64,000 nt of DNA from the NCBI GenBank assembly GCA_905221605.1, contig CAJNDS010000422.1:62001-126000 (forward strand). Reading direction: 5' to 3'. The stretch's first letter is position 1, and every line of letters starts with the position of its first letter. The position numbers and the translations under genes were made by a program. Source of the DNA: Symbiodinium natans (Eukaryota > Sar > Dinophyceae > Suessiales > Symbiodiniaceae). Below, one piece after another: positions 21,275 to 30,600 of this stretch. The notes below the pieces were generated by a model. It worked only from the letters and a program-made list of their open reading frames with translations, was not told the origin of the DNA and did no database searches.

Positions 21275-23376
21275 ATGGTCCGCTCAGCACGTGAGCTTAT
21301 AGACTCGGATTCTGAGATCGCCAACGAATCCACTGAAAGGCCGAGCACAGACGACAAAGGTGGCGGAAATGCAAGGAAGCTTGCAATGGCTGTGTTCGTT
21401 GTCTATTTGGTCACAAGGGGCCTCGCTACAGTCTTAATCTACAGAGTCTCGAAAGCCATGGCACAGTACACCACAATTCTCATGAGCATCTACTGGCCCC
21501 TGGGCATCGTTTTTTGGGCCTTCACGCTTTGCGCCTTGCGAAACTCAAGGCTTTTCAGTTCGAAGCCTGTCGGGCTCAGCTGGTTCTCTCCGTGGAGTGA
21601 GAAGGCCTCGGCGCAGGGGCCTGTGCCCCAGCACTGGTTTGTGCTGATCGCCTTCTGCAACCAACTCTGTGCCACCTTCTCAGCGCCGCCGACTCCTTTC
21701 ATTCCCGTGGTGCTGCAAACACCTCTTGCCAATCTTGTGGCTTTGTGGACGGCCATCATCTCCTGCATCTTCTTGAAGACACGTTTCACGATGGTTCACT
21801 ATGCAGGCATCTCTCTGATTTTGTATTCCTGTGTGGTGTCAGTACTGGTGGAGTTGCAGGGGCCAGCAGAGGCGGTCTGTCAAGGCCTCGACATTGCTGC
21901 GGGGACCTTGGACCAGCTCACACACTCCAACCTGATCAGCTCAGAAGCTGCGTGGAGCGTCAGCAACGCCACCGAGCACTGCGTCATCGGCCTGCCCCCT
22001 TACAAGGACACCACGGGCCAGATCCTGAAAATTCCACTTCACATCCTTGTCTCCATGTACACCTTCTACACCTTGTCCCAGGTGCCTTTCGCTTTCGTGA
22101 ACGTCTACAAGCAGAAGAAGCTGAAGCAAGTGAACCTGGACGTAGCCTGGGCCTTCTGGTGGCAGTGTGCATGGCAGGTTTTGTGGGGCCTGGTCTTCAT
22201 CCCGGCCTGCTGGATCCCCTGGCCCACGCCCAGTGGCCACAACGAGGCCTCCTTCTCCACCTTCGGCCGGGACTTAGCCGACTCCTGGACCTGCTTCATG
22301 GGCCGCAACCCGCATCCAGAGATCACCTCCTGCTCAGCAGAGCCGGTCTACGGCTGGTTCGCGATCTACTGCTTCTTCAACGTCTCCTGCAACTTGGCCC
22401 TCACCTGGCTGATCAAGCAGCTCTCAAGCACCTGGGCATCCATCGGCTCTATCCTCTGCGGAAATCTCGGGGGCTTCTTCAGCCAGTTCTCCGCCTTGGG
22501 CGGGAAGTCGGCGCAGACGGTGACATTGGAGCAGTGGATGGCGCTGATTCTCTCCTCCGTCGCCATGTGGATCTACAACGTCCAGGATGAACGGGACGTC
22601 AACGGCAAGAGCGTTTACGGCCAACAAGGACTGTTCTGAGCCGTTGAAGTCTTTGTAAAGAGAGAGGTGTCGCTAATGGGTGGGCGTCCCAGGGTAGCTT
22701 GGGGTGGCCCCACGTTTCTTCAAGGCAATTCTCATGTTGCTGTGTCCCGTTGAAGGTGCAGTCGGGGGATTGCTGTTTTGAGCTTCCAGTTCTGGGAGGG
22801 GCGGGGGTGCCTCCTTTCGAGCGTGACTTCGGGATGGCAACCTAGGATAAGGGGGGCCCTTAAAAGGGAACCCTTCTTGACCCTCTTCTGGCTCACTTAA
22901 ACAGGGGCCTCATGCCTTATGCAGACGGTCTGTATCCCCAAGAGTTCCCCTAATCCTATCCACAGAAGGGGGAGCCCCCAGTTTATCCAGTCTCCTGGGA
23001 CAGTAGGTCATTTTTTTGCCGCACAGCGCAATTTCTTCTTCTGGTTGTTGCGACAAGAAAGGGGGAGACGTTCCCAAGGTGATATGGCTTTGAATCAAAG
23101 GGGTTTAGGGAATTTCACTTAAAGCATTCAACACCACCAAGACTGGCAAATAGCAAAAGAGCAACAAGGAGTTAGTACTCCACCCTTATGGCAAAAGCAC
23201 CATGAACGCAACCAGTTTCAGTTTAGCCGCAGCTTCGTGTGCTTGATGATCCTGACTTGTGCTCAGGAAGAGGTGACCATCGCTACGATACAAAGGGCCC
23301 GATGGGCCTCGAGCCTGACTCGGACGGGTTCCAGTCCGACGACGAGCCGAATGCAGAGGACCACACGACTCTGTGA
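21275..23376 (+). CDS. CRT-like transporter, copy 2 (two exons)
   Basis: A predicted 484-residue paralog of the preceding gene. Exon 1 (21275-22619) is a single open stretch carrying about ten hydrophobic segments (for example MAVFVVYLVTRGLATVLIY, LANLVALWTAIISCIFL, ISLILYSCVVSVLVEL) and the conserved block PTPFIPVVLQTPLANL. A GC-AG intron of 647 bp (22620-23266) is predicted because joining it restores YGRGDHRYDTKG and an acidic tail ending in DHTTL, exactly as in copy 1. Without splicing the frame ends at 22,639 with GQQGLF, a 454-residue form. This intron position is uninterrupted in copy 1, and the four introns of copy 1 are absent here. The substrate is unknown. Confidence 0.7.
22620..23266 (+). 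other. Predicted 647 bp GC-AG intron specific to CRT-like copy 2
   Basis: The donor ACG|GCCAAC and acceptor CTCAG|GAAGAG restore the tail seen in copy 1. It contains GGGGGGCCCTTAAAAGGGAACCC, partly self-complementary. An in-frame stop at 22,637-22,639 lies 18 bp inside, so retention gives a truncated tail. Confidence 0.55.
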
Positions 23377-23781
23377 GAGCCCGTGGGTTTCCTAGCATTT
23401 GTCCTGTAGAATTTGTTTCTGCCCAGATGGGATAGCGAGCTTGGACTTGCACGAGGGGTGGCTTTGATTGATTCAGAACGTAGCGACACCATTGTGTCTC
23501 AGGAAAATATTGTTTGCTGCCGGGCTGTGTTCCCAAGCTTAAGTGTGGTGGGATCACGGTTGTTTACCGGTGCGTCCTGTGATGTTGGTAATCTGTTAGG
23601 CATGATTTCTGGCAAGCGTCTTGTGTTGGAATGATTGGCTGGGGCCAGGTTTCAGCTCGGGTTCGGCCTGGAACTTGTAAGCCTTGTCAGCATCAGCATG
23701 TCCACCAAAATCACGAAAATTCCCTGTTCTCGACCTGCTGCTAGAGCTTTTTCCCATTGCTGGCTGAGAATTGCGTCGAAG

Positions 23782-23802
23782 CTGTAGCAAAGCCGGCTCA
23801 AG
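23782..23802 (+). other. Relict dinoflagellate spliced leader upstream of the MFSD5-like start
   Basis: A 21-base stretch of the same length as the conserved spliced leader, matching it at 15 positions: the block GTAGC near its 5' end and GGCTCAAG at its 3' end are exact. It lies 16 bp before the ATG at 23,819. Relict leaders mark genes that once passed through a trans-spliced mRNA and were copied back to DNA. Confidence 0.55.
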
Positions 23803-23818
23803 CTTGGGGCAGGAGAAC

Positions 23819-25304
23819 ATGCCTGTCTTATCTCATGGCTCGCTGTTAACCTTCCTGATAGAGCACGTTGCTGCCAGGTCCTTCTACCACTCGGCAACTC
23901 TGCCTCTTGCACTGCTTACGGGAGCTTTGGCCCTTTGCACCCTTCCCAGCTGGGGCGCGTGGCCCAAGGGCTTCTCGCGCTTCGTGGTGATCTACCTCAG
24001 TGCCTGGACGCTTTGCGTGGCTTCGGATTGGCTGCAAGGACCGTATGTCTATGCACTCTATGAGGCCTATGGCTTCAGCCCCCACCAGATTGCGCAGCTT
24101 TTTCTGGCTGGCTTTGGAGCTGCGATGTTCTGCAGCAGCTTCGTTGGTGGACTAGCTGATCGCTATGGCCGCAAGCGCGGCTGCATTGCATACTGCTTGC
24201 TGTGCATTGTGTCCTGTGCTACGAAGCACTGGAAGAGCTACTGGATCCTCATGGTCGGACGAATCACCGGAGGCTTCGCTCAGTCTTTGCTCTTCTCCTG
24301 CTTCGAGTGCTGGATGGTCTCGGAGCACGAGGTGCGCAACCAATTCTGCTCCAGCCTCCTTCCCAGCATGTTTCTTAGGGATTCTTGGGAAGAGTTTCCA
24401 ACTTTGGGCACTGTCATCCCTAAGAAACAGCTAAGAATATGATCTTTTGCTGGGGTTCCCAGCTCAGTACAGGTTTGGAATGAAGTTCAGCCTCATGTAC
24501 CTGGTGGCGATCTGCTCGGGCTTCGTGGCGCAGTGCGGCGCGGACTCCGCCAGGTTTGCACCCCTAAGCGAGGATTCCTTGTTCCATCTTGGAGGCAACC
24601 TGGTTCCTTTTGACATGGCCGCCTGTGTTCTCGTGGTTGCCCTGGTGATCATCAGCATGCTCTGGGAGGAGAATTTCGGGCACACGGCACAAGTTGAGGG
24701 GGTGCCCCTCTGGGAGGGCCTCATCAGCATTTGTCGTAGCAAGCCGCTGCTGAAACTGGGTGTGGCGACTGCCTGCTTCGAAAGTGCCATGTACTCCTTC
24801 GTCTTTAACTGGACGCCAGCATTGGAGTCTGAAGATGAGATGCCTCCCCATGGCGTCGCCTTCGCTTTGATGATGATGGCGTGCATGTGTGGCGCCTCCG
24901 TTTCGACCCTGATCTCCGACAGGGTCTCTGCGCTTCGACGGCTGCAGCTCGTTGCTGCCATGGGATTTGGAGCCTTCGCCGTGGCTGTTGCAGCCCTAAG
25001 GCGAGGAGGAGGCCACGTCTGCTTCTGCAGCTTCCTCCTCTTCGAGTTCTGTGTGGGCATCTACTTCCCGGCAGCAGGCACTTTGAAGAGCAAGTTGGTT
25101 CCAGAGCGGATCCGGGTCACCGTGTACAACATGTACAGGGTGCCAATGAACGCTGCGGTGGTCAGCCTGCTCCTCACGAACTTGAGCACGAGCCTTTGCT
25201 TCAGGGTTTGCTGCGCTCTCATGGGCATCCTCTTCTTGGCAACGCTTGGTCTCCTCCCCGACGACCCAGAGTCGGTGCCGGAAGACTCCGGCAAGGCGAA
25301 GTGA
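23819..25304 (+). CDS. MFSD5 / molybdate-anion-transporter-like MFS carrier
   Basis: Major-facilitator carrier of the MFSD5 (MOT2, molybdate-anion transporter) type, which imports molybdate in algae. Exon 1 (23819-24365) contains the family signature DWLQGPYVYALYEAYGFS, then the GLADRYGRKRG loop after helix 2, and the TKHWKSYWILMVGRITGGFA block, all diagnostic. Exon 2 (24463-25304) carries the C-terminal helices, for example FSLMYLVAICSGFVA, ACVLVVALVIISML and the late helix VGIYFPAAGTLKSK. A 97 bp GC-AG intron (24366-24462) joins them in frame. The ATG at 23,819 is chosen because it is the first ATG after a relict spliced leader and gives a normal MFS N terminus. About 462 residues, near the family norm. 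Confidence 0.75.
24366..24462 (+). other. Introner-like GC-AG intron in the MFSD5-like gene
   Basis: 97 bp. TTCCCAGC is present at both ends (24,360-24,367 and 24,456-24,463), an 8 bp direct repeat straddling the junctions. Inside, TGTTTCTTAGGGAT (24,369-24,382) is perfectly complementary to ATCCCTAAGAAACA (24,416-24,429). Direct repeats outside inverted repeats are the structure expected of a small DNA transposon acting as an intron. Confidence 0.8.
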
Positions 25305-25913
25305 CGAAGTGAGGGAGGAGACCAGCCCCAGGGGCTTGCAATGGAGCCCCCATGGCTTGCAATTTTATGCCAAGTCACATCCAGGAAGGTGCCAAGAGCC
25401 GCCGCTGGTTTCTTTTTTTGGACCAAGCTTTTGCTCCACTGTGGATCCCCCCCCCCAATTTTGCGCTTGCTTTGTGCGGATCCCTTTTTGCTTGTCGACG
25501 CAACAGCCGTCCGATTTTGGAGCCGATTTTGTCCGTGGATGCAAAGTCCTCCAGGAAAGCGTCGCAAGGAACAAGTGGGATGTAAGGCCCCCATATCCCC
25601 CAAAAGCTTCAATCAGTGCAGATAAAGTTTTAAAGCCCTTGAAGCATTGGAAAAGGCTGCTTTAGGGGATGTGGGCCTCTTGCACCTCCCTCTCATCACA
25701 CTTCCTTGTGAAAGTAGGTCGTAGCTCGCTTCTGACACTGCCTCTGTGACAGAAGTGTCTGAGGGGTGGCGCTTCAAAAAGAGGAAACGCAAGACAAGCA
25801 CTGAGTGCCCCGAAGGAATGCGAAAGGGGTGGCAAGAATGCCCACAAATTAGCTAGTTGACGCAGAGACTCTTCGGGATTTTCGCTCCCTGCCTCCTTGC
25901 CTCTTCGGTCAAT

Positions 25914-25955
25914 ACCCTAAACCCTAAACCCTAAACCCTAAACCCTAAACCCTAG
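25914..25955. repeat. Short interstitial telomere-type array
   Basis: Six CCCTAAA-type heptamers in a row. Confidence 0.9.
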
Positions 25956-26033
25956 AAATTGCTCAAAAAACCCCTAGAGAAGGGGAGGCTACACAGTGTC
26001 TTAGCCAGAGATTGAATACTTTAGGAGGTTCAT

Positions 26034-26141
26034 GGTGCTTAGTATCCGTACTTAGAACCCAAATTATAACCTCATCAGGGTACTAAAGGGGTTGAGATGC
26101 GGTTTATATTACTACACTTATATGATGGGTTCCTAAGCACC
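26034..26141. mobile_element. MITE-like hairpin, 108 bp
   Basis: GGTGCTTAG at 26,034-26,042 is inverted as CTAAGCACC at 26,133-26,141. Internal partial complementarity (GAACCCA ... TGGGTTC) extends the stem. No clear target-site duplication was seen. Confidence 0.5.
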
Positions 26142-27659
26142 CTGACCCTGCTTGAGGGTTCCACAGATCCCTCGCTCGATCCCGGGCGCGGTTTCTCCAG
26201 CAAGTCCACCACGGTGCCCGACGCAGAGCGAGGCCGACAAAGTCCGCGGCTCACTTTTCTTCCCGGCAAAAAAATATGCCAGCTGTTTCTTTTGTTGTTC
26301 CTTGTTTGGCTTTTTTGTGCTCTTGTGGTTTCATGTCAGCGCAGCGCAGCAGCACAAGACCTTGGTAAGACTTCTCCTACTCATCGTGCCTGTGGAGAGG
26401 GAGGAAGCCCTCTCTAGCCCGGCTCTTTTATTGAGGCTTTAAGAAAGAGGGAGAAAGAGGGAGAAAGAGAAGAAAGAATGTCGCACATTCGCAGAGGACT
26501 CTCAGTAGAGAACCCCTCCGGATGCCTAATCGGAAAACGAGAAAGCACGGAAGAAAGCATAAGAGTTCTTGCGTGGTGTAGGGAGAGAGGCTTACGAGAG
26601 AGCGTAAGAGAGGCATTTACTTATCACACAAGGGGTGTGTGAGCCTCGCCATCGAGAGTTGCTCAAGTCGGTCATTACAGAGCGCTTTTGAAAGGAACTC
26701 CCGCTGGAATCCTCCTGCAGTCTTGGCAGTTCCCTCTTGTGATTTTGTAACAGTAACACGCTCTTGAACCGGCCCCCAAATATTGGGAATTGCGCCTTCC
26801 AGTTGTTTCGGGCTACGAGAGAGATTCTTTTTGCAATGCTATGCGCAGTGACAGTCTCAGGCTGACAGCACGTACTCATAGGTGAATATGACAAGACGGA
26901 TTTTGCAGTGTTGCCGAGGCCCGTACCTCCATGGTCTCCAAGCAGTCCAAGCACGTGCTATGAGCCAGGCAAGCACATCTCAGTCCTTGAAGTCTAGTGT
27001 GTCGCGTGCTTGAGTCCAGGTCTTGTGCAACAGGGCTACCTAGACTGTCGGGCTTGAGTGCCGCGATCAGTGATCCAGATGTCGCTCTGAGGCTGGCTGC
27101 GCCAGAAAGCACCGCCGGCGCGTGAAGGAAGCAGAGTGCGACTCCTAAAAAATGAGAGTTCGGCGTCGACCTGTAGCATGCCACTCCGCTGGCACATGCC
27201 CTCACAAGAATAAGCTCTTGCATGAAAAAGGTGATCACAACTGCACACGAATCATCGAGGCAATGCAAGCCTGCAAAGGCCCTCGCAGAACTGCAGTATT
27301 CAAACCGGCACTGCGCCAACCTGGATTGCAATGTTGTAGCAGGTATGTTTTCGCCCTCCTTTCCTTGGAGAGCTCAGAGGTGTCAGAAGAGACCGAAAAG
27401 CCGAAGAACAGAAAACTGGGAGGAAGGGAAAAGCAGGAAGCAAGGATACGCGGAAGCGAGCAAAAGCATGCCATGAGCAAGCATGGCTGCAGGCTTGGCG
27501 CATGTACAGCAGATGACACAAAACAGAAAACGGCTTTTGGAATGCAGACACAGAATGCAGCTTCCTTTTTGCATCTGCCTCCTTTCCGCGCCGCCGTGAG
27601 ACAGCCTCTTTGACAGCTTTCACGGGTTGGTAGCACTGTTTGTAGCGTAGCACGAAGCG

Positions 27660-30600
27660 ATGTTGCCATTCCATGTCAGCGCGCGTGGAACTCCTCCGGA
27701 CCCGAAAAGTGGCCGCAGCGGCACCGAGTTTGCCTCTGGTGAGATCTCGACGACCGGATCCTACAAGTACGGGAAGTATGAGGCCAGGATCAAGATGGCA
27801 GGGCATAGTGGGGTCATCAGCACATTCTTCTTGTGGAAGACCGGGTCCGAGAAGCCTGACACGGCCTGGAACGAGCTGGACTTCGAGAAGGCAGGCATCA
27901 ATGGCTCCGGCAGCGGCAAATTGCAGCTGAACATGATTGGCGGCATGCCAGGTCCAGAGTACAATGAGCACCACGCGGAGCCATTGTTCAATATCTGCGA
28001 CGACTTCCATATCTACGGCTTCGAGTGGACTCCGAATGAGGTGAAGTACACTCTCGACGGCAAGGAGTTGAAGAAGTTCACGGGAAGCGCGCTGGAGCAG
28101 TTCAACCAGGACATCGGGGACGGAATGGAGCTCCACTTCAATCTGTGGCCTGGTGACAAAAGGTTTGGTGGGGAGTTCGATCCGAGCATCTTGCCTCTCT
28201 ACCAGCTCATCGATTGGGTGCGCTTCTCCTCCTATTCAGAGGAAGGCTTCAAGCAGGAGTGGCAGGAGGACTTCGAGGGCGGCTCGATCCCCGAAGGTTG
28301 GGTCAAAGGAACCTGGGATGCCCCGCTGGGGCACGCCACGCACCGGGAGCAGAATGTCCTCTTCAAGAAGAGCTACGCCATCTTGGCACTCACTTCCAAG
28401 AGCTTCATCCCCGACATCGAGAGCATTCCGCTCCCGGACGACACCACGCCACCTCCTGGCCAGGGCGGCGATGGCGGCGAACCCGGCGGCCCGTCCGAAC
28501 CCGCTCCTACACCCAGCACCATTGCGTCGGCCGAGCTCTCCGATGTCAGGCCGAACATCTATGGGAAGTTTGAGGCAAGGATGAAGTATGCAGCTGGGGA
28601 TGGTATCGAGAGCGCATTCGTCCTGTGGAAGCAGGACTCGGAGAAACCCGAGGTCTTCCACAACGAGCTGGCGTTCAAGAAGCTCGCCGCCGACAAAATG
28701 CAAGTTGGCATGCTGGAGGGCAAAGATACTCCGAATCGTCACGAGAAGGTCGTGGACACGTCGAGCCTCGACATCTGCAACCAGTTCCATACGTACGGCG
28801 TCGAGTGGACCCCCCATGAGGTGAAGTACACTATCGACGGTGTAGAGGTTCACAAGATCACGGGAAGCCCTGTGGAGCAGTTCAACGCAAACGCCACGAA
28901 GTTGAAGCTATCACTCGTTGTGTTTTTTTTGGTGCTTTTGGTAACAGGCGTGACATGTTTCCGATTTTCTTCTCCAAAAACACAGGGTTGCCCCGGTTCG
29001 GTTCGGTTCGGTTTCTGAGAACCGAACCTTAATTGTGCACGGTTCGGTTCCAGTCCGGTTCGGTTCGCACGGTTCAGTTCGGCGGTTCGGACGGTTCGCA
29101 TTCAGTGCATGTCACTATAAGGGTACAGTAAAAACGCTATATAAGAAAACGGTTTTCCGGCGGTAGGGTGCTCTAAGTTTCTTAGTTTCCATTACCCATG
29201 TACCCGGGGGGGTTTGAGCCTAGGGTAGGCTTTGTTTCTAAACTAGTTTCTTAAGGGAGAAGGCTATGCCACTAGACCAAACCCACACATACGGGCAGGT
29301 TTTCGCGAGTTCCCTTCCTGTTTTTGCTTCGGGGTTCAGGGCCCGGGAGTTGTGGTGTGTGTGTGTGTGTGTCTTAGGTTCAAATCCTGCTCAAAGTTTA
29401 GGGTCCCAAAACGCGGGGGAGTCCAGTTTTAGAGCTTTTCAGGCCTGAAAAGTCCCAGAATTGTGCTCCCCACACTTCTGCCGTCCCCCGTCCCCCCCCC
29501 CCCAAAACGCAGGGGAGTACAGTTTGAGAGCTTTTCAGGCCTGAAAAGTCCTAGAATTGTACTCCCCGCGCTCCTGCCGTCCCCCGTCCCCCCAAAACGC
29601 AGGGGAGTACAGTTTGAGAGCTTTTCAGGCATGAAAAGTCCTAGAATTGTACTCCCCCGCGCTTCTGCCGTCCCCCGTCCCCCCAAAATGCAGGGGAGTA
29701 CAGTTTTGGAGCTTTTCAAGTCCCAGAATTGTACTCCCCCACGCTTGTGCCGTTCCCCGTCCCCCCAAAATGCGGGGACGTACAGTTTTAGAGCTTTTCA
29801 GGCCTGAAAAGTCCCAGAATTGTACTCCCCCGCGCTTCTGCCGTGCCCCGTGCCCCCAAAACGCGGGGGAGTACAATTTTAGAGCTTTTCAGGCAGGCCT
29901 GAAAAGTCCCAGAATTGTACTCCCCCGCACTTGTGCCGTCCCCCGTCCCCGTCCCCCCAAAACGCGGGGGAGTACAGTTTTGGAGCTTTTCGGGCCTCGT
30001 CCCCCCAAAATGCGAGAGAACAGTTTTAGTCCCAGAACTGTACCCCCCCTGGAATCCTCCGAAACGGTGGGGGGAGGGGGAGGAGCAGGGAGGCACTCGG
30101 AAGAGCACGCAATCTGGCAGCTTTGGGGCCTGGATTGCGCACTCCCCCGCGCGGGCCTGCAGGGGGTACACAATCTGGCAGCTTTGGGGCCTGAATTGTC
30201 CGAAAAGCGTACTCCCCCGCACGGGCAGGGCGGACAGGGTGACGCGGGGGAGTACGCAATCTGGCATGCGGCCATTAATTGGGGCCTGAATTGTCCGAAA
30301 AGCATTTGGGGTTTAGGGTTTGGGGGGGTTTAGGGTAACTTGCTTCCCTCTCAAGAAGCACGCAATCCCCTCCCCAAGATGTAAAGATAACGCCCCTAAA
30401 CCCTGACCCTAAGCCCTAAACCCCAGAAATCCCAAAAATCAACACAAAATGTGTTTACAAAATAGACCCCAAAATAGTTTCTACCCCACAAATCCCAAAA
30501 ACCCTACACAAACACAACCCCAAATCCCAAAAAGACTTCGCACCTTAATCCTAAACCCCCCTTAACCCCAAAACCATAAATCCGAACAAAACATATTTAC

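Larger units (their letters stand above)
25305..27659. other. Spacer and possible 5' region of the GH16 gene
   Basis: No protein domain recognised. It holds a short telomere-type array (25,914-25,955), a hairpin element (26,034-26,141) and a purine-rich tract (26,440-26,480). A stretch ending CAG|GTATGT at about 27,343 could be the donor of an upstream GH16 exon, but the coding content there is not convincing. Confidence 0.4.

Noticed and set aside
21275-22639. CRT-like copy 2 as a processed retrogene
   Set aside because: Exon 1 is intronless, but the terminal tail is restored only by splicing a 647 bp intron, and homology with copy 1 extends past the would-be retrocopy boundary at the leader-like motif.
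29405-30305. Regularly spaced repeats resembling a CRISPR array
   Set aside because: Units are contiguous with no unique spacers of constant length, the repeats are palindromic and variable, and the host is eukaryotic.
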